Shown here piece after piece: positions 46,918 through 59,454 of a stretch of DNA of 64,000 nucleotides; the stretch's first letter is position 1, and every line of letters begins with the position of its first letter. Under the pieces are notes generated by a model. It worked only from the letters and a program-made list of their open reading frames with translations. It did no database searches and was not told the DNA's origin. The position numbers and the translations under genes are program-made. Source of the DNA: Anadara kagoshimensis (lineage: Eukaryota; Mollusca; Bivalvia; Arcoida; Arcidae); contig CM037866.1 of NCBI GenBank assembly GCA_021292105.1, forward strand, positions 6,098,163-6,162,162, in the 5' to 3' direction.

Positions 46918-47071
46918 CAGTAAAACCTCGTTATAATGCCCCTTGATAACTTTGCCACCTCGCTTATCCCCACACTATTTTAAGTCCCAAAATCCTTTTT
47001 GTGTTTGTTTTTTATCCGTGTGCCCAATATATCGCCAAACCCCAATATAACGCAAAGGAAAAAGTGTACGT
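46918..47071. mobile_element. pogo-like MITE, left part only
   Basis: CAGTAAAACCTCGTTATAAT next to a TA. It matches the left two-thirds of 47651-47837, then breaks off. Inserted in the RT remnant at CAATATA. Confidence 0.68.
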
Positions 47072-47495
47072 CTTGGTTATCTGATAAAAGTAAAAAGGTC
47101 AGTTAGACGACATTAAAATTGACTTGTGAAAAAACCTGAAAATAGATGTTAAAAAGTTTTGACATTCTGAGAAACATCAAAGTGCACTAAAGGATTGATA
47201 ATGGAACCAATTTAATATCTTAATTTTTATTATGACATAAATAGTTTAATTTTTAAAAATTGATATTTTGTGCGTAATAGTGCGTATAAAATGTAATAAA
47301 ATAGGTTTTTATTTATCTGCTTTTCTGTTTAACAGCTATATTCAGGAATACATAAAATACTTAGTTCAAATCACAAAGATTTGACTTTTTTGCAGTTGTA
47401 AATATTTGCAAAGGTGACAAAACATACTATTTTCACCGTTAAATAATCGTTTGTTAAAAATATTTTTTTATAGTGTGCAGTTGCTTTACAACAAT

Positions 47496-47580
47496 ATGGT
47501 TGATATTAGAGGGATCGTTTGTGGATATTCACACATCTTGATTTTATTGTTTATAATTGTATCAAATTCATTAGGAGAAG
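47496..47580 (+). CDS. 85-bp signal-peptide-like first exon, copy 5
   Basis: ATG 47496, donor GTAAGT at 47581. Begins MVDIRGIVCGYSHILILLF, ends IIVSNSLGEG. It lies only 0.73 kb after copy 4, a short tandem duplication of the exon module. Amino-acid differences between copies 4 and 5 are mostly non-silent. Confidence 0.38.
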
Positions 47581-47635
47581 GTAAGTTTTATCATAGAGTA
47601 TCTGAAATTATACTGGTTACTGGTTATTTCATTTG

Positions 47636-48500
47636 TTTATGCAGCAATATAAGTAAAAGCTCTTTATAATGTCCCTTGATAACTTTGCCACCTCGCTTAT
47701 CGCCACACCATTTTAAGTCCTAAAATCCTTTTTGTGTATGTTTTTCTTTATCCGTCTTCCCAATTTATCGCCAAACCCCTTTATAACGCCAAAATTTGGC
47801 TAAACAAATAGTGACGATGAATTGAGGTTTTACTGTACCTGCTACTCCTGTTTATAATGTATTTATTGCGCAGTTAATACACTATGGTAACGTTATACAA
47901 CAAGTAAGTTGATTATAAATAATTGTCGACACAGGGATATTGCAGGCCTAGGCTTATCAAGTCCCTCAGAAAGTTTTATGGCCGTCATCACAAAAACTGT
48001 CTACGTATGAAAAACTACACTGGATATATTTGACGCACCATAATTCGCCGTTTTTTTATTCCAAATTTCGATTATACTGGTGGCGGGTGTAGCTAGCTAA
48101 ACAGAACGTGCTTACCCTTCCGGAACACCCGGTCTCGTTTATTATTACAACCACAAAAAGTCACATTAAAGATAAATGTCAAACGTGATGATTTTTTGCT
48201 GTCATCATTTCTTCATATGGAGCAGTATATCTGAATCTCCTATGAATATTGTTGTTGATGTATTTGTTTTACAATCAAAAGCAAACATACAAATTCATGT
48301 CCAAATCACAATCCAGAAGCAAAGTAAAAACGTTTGAAACTGACAAGTTAGGTTAGAAACGGATAGTAACAGCGAAAACATGCTGCTAAGAAATGAACCA
48401 TTCCAGGGCACCAAGCCTCATCTCCCTAGTGGAAGTGATTTTCTAAGTGTTTACTTTGCTTTGGTATTTTCATTTGGACATAAGGCCATATGCGGGTTTT
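47636..48500. mobile_element. RT-element 3' fragments with MITE inside
   Basis: Forward 47636-48146 split by the MITE 47651-47837; inverted tail 48279-48360; a shortened second forward piece 48396-48500 (CATTCCAGGGCACCAAGCC). Confidence 0.76.
47651..47837. mobile_element. pogo-like MITE, complete
   Basis: About 187 bp ending GAGGTTTTACTGTA, with the partially decayed left end AAGTAAAAGCTC. The uninterrupted target is readable in other cassettes (CAATATACCTGCT), showing insertion at a TA with duplication. Confidence 0.78.
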
Positions 48501-48624
48501 AATTAATTTGATCGACTTGCTTTGTATAACAAATAACAACGATAACAAAAAAACTGTTTATGACATTTTCTGTTTGTAAGTTATCTAAAATTTTGACATT
48601 GATTCCGTTCAAACAGACGATCTG

Positions 48625-48735
48625 TTATGTAAGAATTGAATTGCACTTTTTACGTTGTTATCAGGGTGTAACAACGTGAAAATTATCACAAATTGTGTAA
48701 AACCGCGCAGCGAAGCGGTTTTACGCATAATTTTA
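48625..48735. repeat. Foldback repeat, right arm deleted
   Basis: Left arm and centre (AACCGCGCAGCGAAGCGG) present; the right arm and about 230 bp are replaced by a jump from GCATAATTT to TTATATCTTTTTATTC. The identical deletion is seen at 63448-63556. Confidence 0.82.
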
Positions 48736-48789
48736 ATTTATATCTTTTTATTCATTTTCTAGTTATCTTCAGTCAACACATAAATTATG

Positions 48790-50652
48790 TTACATTTGAA
48801 TCCATTGACAAAAAGGGACTATATTATGTCTCGTAATCATAAAAACGGACAACTCTTCGTACAACGTCATACGTGACGGCCATACGTTTGTAGGACAGGC
48901 GTGTTTACTTGTTGTTTTTACCCATAACATAAGAAAACACTGCATTTGCTGAATGAACAGTGTGTGAAACAAAACCTGAAACCAACTATTGACATGGAAT
49001 TGATGTTTTCTTAGATGAATCAATGTTTTACCACCTCTGACTGGATTTGAGATGAGAGATTCTGTCACCAGTGGTAGCTGTATTGGCTGATGATCAGGGA
49101 CATTTGGAGATGGTAAATAAGCGGTACGGGTGAATTTTAGATTGGAATATAGTATGTTATGTCTTTGCTTTTAAAAGGATGCGTATGTGATAAAGTTCAA
49201 ACAAAACACCCCGCACTGAGCACTGAGGTTTGGCATCCGAGAATACCTTAAATTGGTACGTGTCATATTGCTTATACTTAGGTCAATAGACACGTAAAAT
49301 GCTTGGTGACGATAAAATGTCAATTTTGAAAATATTTCATAAATATAGAATCTTAAATGTAAAATACATTTGTTTACAATCTTATAATGGCTGTTATTAA
49401 TAGAACTTAGAGATGGGTTATCCCCGAAACAGGCCAAAAGTAGTTCTCGTAGAAAACGTTGTTATAGGAAAATAACACCGTATTTTTGCAAGACAACCAC
49501 CAATAAAATGCTCTAAACTGTGTACCAACGCGAAGTTTTTAATTGCATCACAAACAACAACATAAACAAAAAACTTTTAATTACATGTTCAGTGTCGAGG
49601 TTATCTAAAATTTTGGGTGATTCGTATACACCCCTGCAAATGAACGTAAATCATGCATTCATTTTACACGTGCACGAAATCATTAAAAAGGATTGACTTG
49701 CATAACAATAGCCTACAAAGTGATATCCCCGTGAAAACAGCCATAAAGCAAAAATAAACATAATTATTTAACATGAAAATTACATGTGGTTATATTGTTA
49801 ATTGCGCAATACAAATTCACGAATATAACGTTCTGGTAAACACTATCCATATTTAAATACATTGCATAATAAACTCATTCAACCGTAACACATAAAACAT
49901 TTTAACTTAAAGTTGTTGACCGACTTATTTTTTTAAAATGATGAAAAAAATTTTAAACACTTCAAGGAAAAATGGTACTTCGTAATCTGAGAAAAGTAAA
50001 AAGGTCGGTTAGACGACATTAAAATTGACTTGAAAAAAAATATCTGAAAATGGATGTTAAAAAGTTTTGACATTCTGAGAAACAACAAAGTGCACTTAAG
50101 GATTGATAATGAAACCAATTTAATATTTAAATTTTGATTATGATATAAATAGTGTAATTTTGTTTTAATAATTTAGATATTTTGTGCGTAATAGTGCGAA
50201 TAAAATGTAATAAAATATGTCTTTATTCATTTGCGTTTCTCTTTAACAATTATATTCAGGAACACATAACAAATGTAGCACAAATCACAAAGATATGATT
50301 ATTGGGCAGTTGTACTATTGGCAAAGGTGACAAAACATACTATTTTCACCGTTAAATAATCGTTTGTTAAAAATATTTTTAAAATGTGCAGTAGTTTTAC
50401 AACAATATGGTTGATAATAGAGGAATTGTTTGTGGATATTTAAATATCGAGGGGTGTTTGCCAGAAGGTCATAAATGCATATTTCATGTAATGAAGAAAA
50501 GTCAAATTGAAAGTTTTAAGTTCATTTTACCTTGTTTGCTGATGATATTATGTACTTCAAAATAACATTTAAACCTGAGGGATGAGAAGATTTATCCATT
50601 GGATGTACAATTTACAAGATAATATTATTATTATGTTTATGTCTATTATGTC
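48790..50652. other. Transposase-repeat segment and unit boundary
   Basis: 48790-49068 is the segment also at 41688, 45027, 59850 and 63615 (ACGTTTGTAGGACAGGCGTG); I see no protein family in it. 49171-49400 matches 38150-38340. 50160-50446 is the upstream module plus a truncated exon-like copy (ATG 50407, cut after about 13 codons). 50447-50652 is unrecognised sequence before block A copy 2. Confidence 0.55.
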
Positions 50653-53598
50653 TTTATCACCTGTAATCAAAAGAACTTAACGTCCAATTTGCAAAAATGA
50701 TTGACACGTGTTTGTATAAATCATAAGATAAGAAGTCATTATGATACCCAGTTAATGTTATTTCTTATTTTGAAAGATATATTTGACTAAATTAGACTTA
50801 AATCATATCAGATTAATTTGGATGAATATACCGATGGACCTTGTAAAATTAATTTTGAAATTTTAAAAATGATTAAAATATATAATTTGCTCTTATTTGA
50901 CTGAATTAAATCATTTGAGCCCGTCCAAGTAGAAACGTCCCTTATGGCCAATGTTTGACATTTTCAGATTTTGTTAGATTTTAATAGAACATTTCATGAC
51001 CTTTCTAATGATATATGGCATTCCCTACTTTACAAGCATAAAATATATGAATTTTGGTCATAAAAAAGGAGTGTTTGTTGCCATTTTACATTTTTTGCGC
51101 CATAACGTCATGATAACGTCACGTTTGAACAATGTGCCCAATTTCAGCGTTTTGTGATAAACCATTGATTTATAAAAATTGCAAACGGGTACTGGGTCAT
51201 TCATACCAATGTCTCTTATAACGTTTCTTATATAATCCATGATTTATGTCAATAAGCGTCTATTGTTCAAGCAAAAACATCTGATTTTTTGTCAAAGATA
51301 CTGCAAGGTAACAAACCATTTTGCCTCGATTTGAGCGACTTTTTCCTGCGCATTCATTCAATGAATGTAAAAAAACCAATTTGGAAGTGAAAACGTAGTA
51401 TTACCAGACATTGCCAGATAACAGTACAATAAAATAAGATGATGACATTGATAAGATTATTTCACTTTCATTCTCCTATTTTTTGTCGAGCTTGGGAAAT
51501 TTATATGAAAATAAATCCAGAACATTATGAAGCTGACTGACAAATCCGTCTTTAATTTTAAGTAGGCATAATTTGTACTGGAATTGGTGGGGAAATCGCA
51601 TGTTTTATCACGACTTGGTGCGTTATCTGCCATATTGGATATTTATTCACTAGATATTCACAAAATCCCCCATATTTAAATAAACTTGGAAGTTATTTGC
51701 CGTCAAAACCAACATTTCATTTTTGTACGGCGTTTCACGATAGTGCACGCGTACTTTGCTATCAATTTTTTCGAAGATATCGGGCTTTTTTGCTATGAAA
51801 TTATAAAATATGAGTACACATGGAAATAGTAGGCCTAGTAAATGAGCGTGAAAGAAATATATCTGTTTTATCGTGAGATATGTATTCTGAGACGGGTAAT
51901 GCATTTGGTTACATATGCACATTTGGAATAAATTTTCGGATGACGGGATGCATCCAATAATTTCTGCAATTTGGCGAACTGATATCGTGTTTACAATAAA
52001 AAGTAGTCCGTGAAGTTTGCATCCTACGATGTAAAATCATAACTTTTTATGAAATAAACAGCAATGGCAGGTTGATTTAATTAATTCTTCATGAAATCTA
52101 CGGTAAATTTTTTTGAAGTGTATGATAACGTATTTTGATGTTGAGGCAATTGTGTCATATTTTAAAACTGTTTATCGATTAGATTTCACTTTCGTGAAAG
52201 GGAGATAATTCGTACAGTGTTGTGTGCAAATGACCACATGTGGATTTTAAATACTTCACCATTACCATTAAACGGGAATATTGTGAGTAATAATCAGCAA
52301 TTTCATTAAAACCCAGATTTAACAGCAAATGATCCAGTTACATACAACCGCTAGATTGTACCCCTTAATAGCGACGGTAGGGTATACCATTTAATTTATG
52401 GCAATACATGGTTTGGTACATTGTTTTTTTTCCAAAATTTTTAAAAAATTAAACAAGAATATTAAGAGATAGTGCCGAAATAATTGCTATATTTATAACT
52501 TAAAATGGAAGCAATTTCCCAACGTCTTAAAATTTTACAAAAAATATCGAAATAATCGGAATTTATTAAGGAACTCAAATATATTTGGTCATTTTTTTAT
52601 TGTTTTTGGTTTCTTTGTTACGAAATAAAAATTGTACACCTATTATGTATTTCTATGTACCGATAGTAAGACACTTAACTGTAGATCGTTACACAGGTGA
52701 GGTACGACAATGTACATGGTAGTTGCCCATGACATTCATAACTTGTTGTGGTCTTCTTTGTTGACCTTGTACCTAGAAAGTCAAGGCATCCTGAGCGACA
52801 GAATGTCTCCAGTTTCTATATAATGTAAATTGGGAATTCTAATAATCTTGCTTTCAAAATTTGAGGCTAATCTCTTGGTCACGCAATGCTTAGACATTAG
52901 ATAGCACCGCAGTCCATAACAAAATGTGCCATCTACCCACACATCTGATATTGGTAGGATGTCAAAGCAGGCTTATGGTACTTACGCCAGTGTCTTGAAA
53001 AACTGCTGCATGGTTTTTGTACGGTGTTCACGACAGTGAAAGCGTACATTGCTATCGCTTTCTGCCAAGATCGGGCTTTACTATGAAATGGTATGAAATG
53101 AGTACGCATGGAAATGGTGCGCCTGATAAATAAACGTGAAAGAAATATATCTGTTTATCGTGAGATATGTATTCTGAAACGGGTAATGCATTTGGTTACA
53201 TATGCACATTTGGAATAAATTTTCGGATTATATTTCGAAATCTAGTAACATATTGCGACGGGGTGCATCCAAGTATTTGTGCAATCTGTCGAACTGATCT
53301 CGTAAATACAACAAAAAGTAGTCCGAAAAAATTGCGTCCTACGATGTAAAATCATAACTTTTTATGAAATAAACAGCAATGGCAGGTGGATTTAACTAAT
53401 TCTTTATGAAATCTACTGTAATTTGATTTATTTTAAAGGTTATAATAAAGTATTTTGGTGTTGCGGTATTCATTCTGTCACATTTTAAAACTGATTTATC
53501 GATTACATTTCACTTCCGTGAAAGGATGATAAATCGTTCAGTGCAGTGTGCAAACTACAAATGTGAATTTTAAATACTATACCGATTTTGAAGTAAAC

Positions 53599-54376
53599 TG
53601 CAAGCCTAGATACAAATATCTGGTGCTGAATAGTGATTCTGGTTATTTTGTCAAGCATCATACGGATTCCAAACAAAAATATACTGAAGATACCATCAAC
53701 AAAATGTTGGAGTTTTTGATAGATAACATATTTGTTGTGTTTTATAATATAGTTTTTCAGCAAACAATCGGTATACCAATGGGTACAAACTGTGCACCAT
53801 TGCTTGCTGATTTGTTTCTTTATTCTTACGAAGCAGAATTTATGCAGAACCTTGTTAAATCTGGAGAGAAAACTGTCGCCAAATCATTCAACTCAACATA
53901 CAGATATATAGATGACGTTCTGTCTCTTAACAATCCTAAATTCGGAGACTGTAAATGTCATCTATCCTAGTGAGCTTGAAATAAAAGACACGATTGATTC
54001 CTCAAGTTCTGCTTCATATTTAGACTTATACCTGAATTATGACGCACAGGAAAGGCTACATTTGAAACTTTATGACAAACGTGATGACTTCAATTTTTCT
54101 ATTGTCAACTTTCCTTTTTTATGCAGCAATATACCTGCTTCTCCTGCTTATGGTGTATTTGTTTCCCAATTAATACGCTATGGTAGAGCTTGTTCCCACT
54201 ACGGGGACTTTGTACAACGAAGTAGGCTGCTTGCAAATAAATTGTTGACTCAGGGATATTGCAAGCCTAGGCTTATCAAGGCCCTCAAAAAGTTTTATGG
54301 CCGTCATCACAGTATTATTGGTAAGGTTGATGTCTCTGTGTCCAGGATTGTCTTGGATATATTTGACGTCTCATAG
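53599..54376 (+). pseudogene. Reverse transcriptase, C-terminal half, one frameshift
   Basis: The first frame (to 53970) contains QQTIGIPMGTNCAPLLADLF and YRYIDDVLSLNN, the RT palm motifs with the catalytic Y-x-D-D written as YIDD. A second frame (from about 53950 to 54376) continues IYPSELEIKD, LYDKRDDFNFSIVNFPFLC and LIKALKKFYGRHH, then the stop. The frames overlap near 53955, consistent with a small deletion in the DNA. The N-terminal RT motifs are absent (5' truncation). The family is a widespread invertebrate retroelement with GIPMGTNCAPLLADLFLYSYE; I place it near Penelope-like elements with moderate confidence. It is not functional as it stands. Confidence 0.85.
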
Positions 54377-54579
54377 TTCCATGTTCCTTTCACACAATTT
54401 TGATTACACACGTGGCGGGTGTAGCTAGCTAAACAGAAGGTGCTTACCCTTCCGGAGCACCCTGCCTCACTTCCCTGGTGGAAGTTCACGTGTCTAACCT
54501 AACTTGTCAGTTCCAAAGTTTTTACTTTGCTTCTGGATTGTGATTCGGAAATGGATAAGTATGTTTGTTTTTGATTAAC
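53599..54579 (+). mobile_element. RT retroelement, 5'-truncated, inserted in block A copy 2 only
   Basis: The empty site is visible in copy 1 (GAAGTAAA|ATTAACATGAAACG near 29845). The insert is about 980 bp: the C-terminal half of a reverse transcriptase and a 3' tail ending near TATGTTTGTTTTTG. No poly-A and no clear target duplication are seen. Its tail matches the fragments in the cassettes and the minus copy at 18355. It is Penelope-like by resemblance and by the forward/reverse arrangement of its fragments; the class is not certain. Confidence 0.78.
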
Positions 54580-55578
54580 ATGAAACGGGAATACTGTGAA
54601 TGATAATCAGCAGTTTAATAAAAACCATACTTAACAGCAAATTATCCAGTTACATACTAAAGCAAGAATGAACCTCCTAAAGTAGCGATCGGGTTTGCAA
54701 AAAGTCTACTTTCTTTTAATCCAAAATGACAAACGACGTTCGATGCTGAAGGTACAATTAATAAAACTTTATTAAATTTTGATTACTGATCGTCTTTCTC
54801 ATATATTTATGGAAAATATAATTGTCTGTCTTTTTATCCAAAATGACAAACGGCGTTCGATGCTGAAGGTAAATTAATAAAACTTTATTAAATTTTAATT
54901 ACTGATCGTCTTTCTCATATATTTATGGAATTATAATTTTCTGTCGTTTTTTACTAAGCAATACATGGTTTGGTATATTTTTTTCTTTTTCAAAAACACT
55001 ATCCGTCTAACTATGCATCGATCGACCCCTCCCCACTGGGGGAATTTTCGGTTTTATTCATAGTTTTACTACAGCACCATTTTCCCAACTACGCCGTACA
55101 GCAGCACAGCAGTGCTATGTTTTACACTTCATGCAGTAGTTCAACACTGGGCAAGCCATACGGCCAAATCTGTCTGGGATCATTATCCGATATGTTTTTG
55201 ACTTAAGCATCAGCCCGCTACAATTTCGAGTTTCATGTTTGATTCTATAAGTAGAAAAGATAACTTGATTAACCCCATTTATATATTTACCTCAGTCCAC
55301 GCTACGAATATCCATTATTTAATCAATTTAAAAATGTTTATGGTGTAGGTTCTAATTGCAGATCCATGGCGTGCGCGGGGACAAGGTGACAAGTAGCCCC
55401 TCCCCTTTAAACAAAAATATATGTTAATCTATGTCATCTTATTATTGAATCTAAATGCATAATATGTAACTAAGTAGTACCAGAATCTTTCTTTGCAAAA
55501 ACGTTTTCTGAATTAAATCGATCTGTTATCCGTTGCAGTGTTAGGTTGTAATAAGTTTGATTCTTGAAATATTTCAAG

Positions 55579-55752
55579 ATGCTTCGTCGGTTGCAACTTT
55601 GGACTAATCATGAGCTAGTGGGATTGGCAATGCTCCTTGTACATACAGTGCAGTCTCGTCGAAAGTTTAACACTGAGATAATGAAAAGAAGTCGAAGCTC
55701 AGCTGAAATATTGAAAGGTAGCAGCCGAAAAGCTAAGACTGATATATTATAG
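55579..55752 (+). CDS. Conserved 57-codon ORF, copy 2
   Basis: Second copy of the ORF at 30756-30929: ATG 55579, TAG at 55750-55752. It starts MLRRLQLWTNHELVGLAMLL and has the same length and stop. Relative to copy 1, four silent third-position changes, one Phe-to-Leu and one Gln-to-Arg. No frameshift although flanking sequence has indels. Function unknown. Confidence 0.4.
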   Translation: MLRRLQLWTNHELVGLAMLLVHTVQSRRKFNTEIMKRSRSSAEILKGSSRKAKTDIL

Positions 55753-55904
55753 ATAGCTGTTGAACAGCTATCGAGATATACCTAACGAGGGACCGAGATT
55801 AGTTTGTCGATTCAGCACTAATTTGTCAGCTTAGTTTTTAAGTTTTGACAGGCCTGTACTGTAGAAATTCTGACTTATTTCCAACACTCCTTTTTACTTA
55901 AGAA

Positions 55905-56202
55905 AGTTGAGTTGAGTAATGAAGTTAAACGCCCTAGTCAAGAATTGTTTTTTATATCAAGAGGCCAGCAACTATAGGCGAATGCGCAGAAATTTCGCAC
56001 TAATGGCAACATACTGTATGTTTATTTATCGTGTCACGCTTACCTTGCAACGGGACCCAGTTTATTTTAAGTTTCCATCCAAGAGAACTGTGACTTTTGA
56101 GTGTTTGGCTACTCCCACTACTTCTCACTTTAAAGCGGTCGGGGTTCAAACCCACGACTTACCCTTACGGAGCGAGCACTTAACCAACTGAGCTACCGCA
56201 GT
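55905..56202 (-). mobile_element. SINE, reverse orientation (block A copy 2)
   Basis: Duplicate of 31084-31382 with a handful of substitutions. Confidence 0.75.
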
Positions 56203-56315
56203 GGTATTTATACTTAAAAGGGAACTGGAAATTTTTATTTAAACTCTTCAGAGTAAATTACTAGTACTACATGTGTTTGAATAATACATGATTGGTTTGG
56301 TTCCTTAATTCATGA

Positions 56316-56362
56316 GACCGATGTGTCCTAATGGATAAGACGTTCGAGTCCTGCTCAGACCA
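56316..56362 (+). pseudogene. tRNA-Arg-like relic, further deleted
   Basis: Copy of 31493-31556 lacking about 15 bases between D arm and T arm (AAGACG|TTCGAGTCC). Confidence 0.55.
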
Positions 56363-56447
56363 AATGTTGGAAAGTGAATTTTCCTTATCGTTGGCCTTTA
56401 CTGGCTCACCAGGTGTCAGTATGATGTCACTAGGGGAGTGGTACGCT

Positions 56448-56704
56448 AGTCAAGAATATTTCACTTATATCGGGACGTCGCCAGCTATAGGCGAATTTAT
56501 TGTGCCACAAGTGCCGTGACACGGGACCTAGTTTATTTTATGTTGCCATCCGTAAGAACTGTGACTTTCATTTTGTAATGATAAGTGCTTAGCGAAAGAC
56601 CAGTCACTACCCACTTTCAAGTCTTGGATCGGACCCGATCGTTGTTGGAACCCACGACCTCCTACTTACGGAACGAGCACGCGACTAACTGAGCTATCGC
56701 AGTG
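56448..56704 (-). mobile_element. SINE with internal deletion (block A copy 2)
   Basis: Duplicate of 31637-31953 lacking about 60 bp after AGCTATAGGCGAA. Confidence 0.75.
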
Positions 56705-56729
56705 GTCTGTTCGTGTTAAGTGTTACTCA

Positions 56730-58144
56730 GTATGAAGAAGAAATAAAAACGTGCGCATTCTCAATACATAAATAAACTTAGGAATAATAAATGTTGAAAT
56801 TAAAGGTCAAATGGACAGGTCGATGATGTTTGCCTATACTAAAGCGCATCGGCTGTACTAACACTAATAATAGTATGCGAGCACGCGCGTGTGTGTGTAT
56901 CTGTGTGTTATCGATTTAGCCCCAGCAACATGTACATGTATATAAAACGATACAGACTAACAACATTGACCTGTCCGCTTGACCTGTCATTAAGAATATT
57001 CATATAGGATGATCAACCTCATAAATGTGTTGTAGTAGGATTCATTGTTATAGTCCGATCACTTTTTCAGTAATGAATACCGATGTGGCCTTAAAAAGAT
57101 CTTCGATTACTTACCTCAAATTTCATTAATGTTATATGTAGATCTGTTATTGAACATGTGTTGAAACAATTTGGTTAAATTTCTTATATCAAGTCTAAAA
57201 ATCAAATATAACCAGTTTTTACCAAGCGCAAATCTAAGTTCAGATGATGCGTATCACGTAGTAAAATGCTTAATGGCCAATAACTTCATCTTTTGAGAAA
57301 AAAATCCCAGTTTTCTTAGATGAGCTTAAAGGTTTTATAGTTTTAAAACACTAAATTAAAAAAATGTGTCGCTCTAGGCCAAACAAGTGTAATAAATGAA
57401 TTTATTTTTTATTTTCATGTTTGTGCTGTTTTACCTGTCGCTCATTCATAAACAAGTACAATAGGCTAGTCCGTGACGTATACTGGTTAGGAATAGGAAC
57501 ACCTGTATAAACCCGTATCGCGTGAATACGTATTAGCCAATCAGAACTCAGTTCTGAATGGCTTATATGAATGAACCTGTCGGATATGCCATATCAAAAT
57601 ATCAGAGGGACAACAGCTACCTCTCAATTAATTGCTAAATTTTAACTCCCAAAAACTCAACAACTACAGGGAATATTATAAATTTTACTATGTAGATAGA
57701 AAAATAGTATTTTTAAATACTTACCTCTGAAACAAGACTGCAAACGAACAAGTTTTTATTTCTCAACAAACTTTTATCGAAAAAGTTTATTAAAATTTAT
57801 TCATATAAGTACAAAGAAAAAACGTTCAAAAAGCTGAGAATATTTGTAAAAAATATGTAAAAATATGATCTAATAGCACATGTGAAATTTCAAGTCTACT
57901 GAGGTTATACCAAGTGAGATATCTAAGTTTGAATCACACCACCCATTCAAAACATGTTTTTTCATCACGGAAAAGGTGATCGGAATTATAATAGTATGTA
58001 CTCACGGTTCATTATTAGTGTTCGGTGTTGTTTACCTATTCCCAGATTTTAAATACCTGTACGATTAAAAATTGTTTTCTTTTTGAAGTTTTTATTGGCA
58101 GAGTGACAAAACTAAACTATATTGACAGTTAAATAATCGTTTAT
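56730..58144. repeat. Block B, copy 2 (mosaic)
   Basis: Left of about 57880 the diagnostic sites match copy 1 (AGACTAACAAC, CAAATTTCATT, ATCTAATAGCAC). Right of about 57955 they match copy 3 (TTTTTTCATCACGG, TTTTCTTTTTGAAG, AAACTAAACTATATTGACAG). It continues into block C copy 2. Confidence 0.93.
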
Positions 58145-58350
58145 TAAAATTAAAAATGCGCAGTAGCTTTACAACAATATGGTTGATAATAGTGTTACAA
58201 CAGGTCAAAGTTGTTTATCAATACCATTAACTGTGCGATCAATTTGTTTTTGCAGTCACTATTGGCAACTTGACAAAACATTACTATCTTGACAGTTAAA
58301 TAATCGTTTATAAAAATTGTCTTTAAAATGTGCAGTAGTTTTACAAGAAT

Positions 58351-58435
58351 ATGTCTGTTAATAGAGGAATCGTCTGTGGATATTCACATATCTTGATTTC
58401 ATTGTTGATGGTTGTATCAAATTCATTAGGAGAAG
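58351..58435 (+). CDS. 85-bp signal-peptide-like first exon, copy 7
   Basis: ATG 58351, donor GTAAGT at 58436 (copy 3 has GTTAGT here). Same peptide as copy 3: MSVNRGIVCGYSHILISLL to SLGEG. Confidence 0.38.
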
Positions 58436-59454
58436 GTAAGTTTTATCATAGAGTTTATATATATTACAAAAATAATATTGAAATTATACTGGTTACTGGT
58501 TATTTCAGTTTTTATGCAGCAATATACCTGCTACTTTTGTTTATGTTGTATTTATTGCGCAGGTAATACACTATGGTAACTTTATACAACAAGTAAGCTG
58601 ATTATAAATAATTGTCGACACAGGGATATTGCAGGCCTAGGCTTATCAAGTCCCTCAAAAAGTTCTATGGCCGTCATCGCAAAAATTGTCTACGTATCAA
58701 AAACTACCCTAGATCTATTTGACGCACCATAGTTCGCTTTTTTTATTCCAAATTTCGATTATACTGGTGTAGCTAGCTAAACAGAACGTGCTTACCCTTC
58801 CGGAACACCTGGTCTCGCTTATTATGACAACCACGAAAAGCCACATTTAAGATAAATGTCAAACATGATGATTTTTTGCTGTCATCATTTCTTCATATGG
58901 AGCAATATATCTTAATCTCTTATGAATATTGATGTTGATGTATTTGTTTAACAATCAAAATCAAACACACTAATTCATGTCCAAATCACAATCCAGAAGC
59001 AAAGTAAAAACGTTTGAAACTGACAAGTTAGGTTAGAAACGGATAGTAACAGCGAAAACATGCTGCTAAGAAATGAACCTCAAAGATATTGCAAAAATTT
59101 GTTTATTAAGGCCCTCAAACACTTTTATGGCTTTCATCAAAATTATGTTTTAAGTCTTTGTGCCCAATGGTTCCGCGGTTCCTCAGTTATGATTTTTGAT
59201 TTGGTGATTGTAACTAGATAGACGGGAGGTGCTTGCCATTCCAGGACACCAAGCCTCATCTCCTTAGTCGAAGTGATGTTCTAAGTGTTTACTTTGCTTT
59301 GGGATTTTCATTTGGACATAAGGTCATATGCGGGTTTTAATTTATTTGATCGATTTGCTTTGTATAACAAATAACAACGATAACAAAAAACTTTTTATTA
59401 ATGTTCTGTGTCCAAGTTATCTAAAATTTTGACATTGATTCCGTTCAAATAGAC

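Larger units (their letters stand above)
43321..49177. repeat. Block C, copy 1
   Basis: Near-identical to 58145-64000 with an offset of about 14823-14825. It contains three 85-bp exon-like segments, RT fragments, foldback repeats, a transposase relic and pogo-type MITE insertions. Homology continues to the window end, so the true right limit of the duplication is unknown. Confidence 0.93.
50653..56729. repeat. Block A, copy 2
   Basis: Second copy of 26818-31977, offset about 23836 at the left. It carries a private RT-element insertion (53599-54579) and a private 117-bp tandem duplication (54719-54948, around AATGACAAACGACGTTCGAT). Confidence 0.92.

Noticed and set aside
58351..58566. Read-through of the exon-like copy into the RT remnant as one 71-residue protein
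   Set aside because: It would ignore a consensus donor, and the downstream frame does not match the RT reading frame, so the extension is chance.
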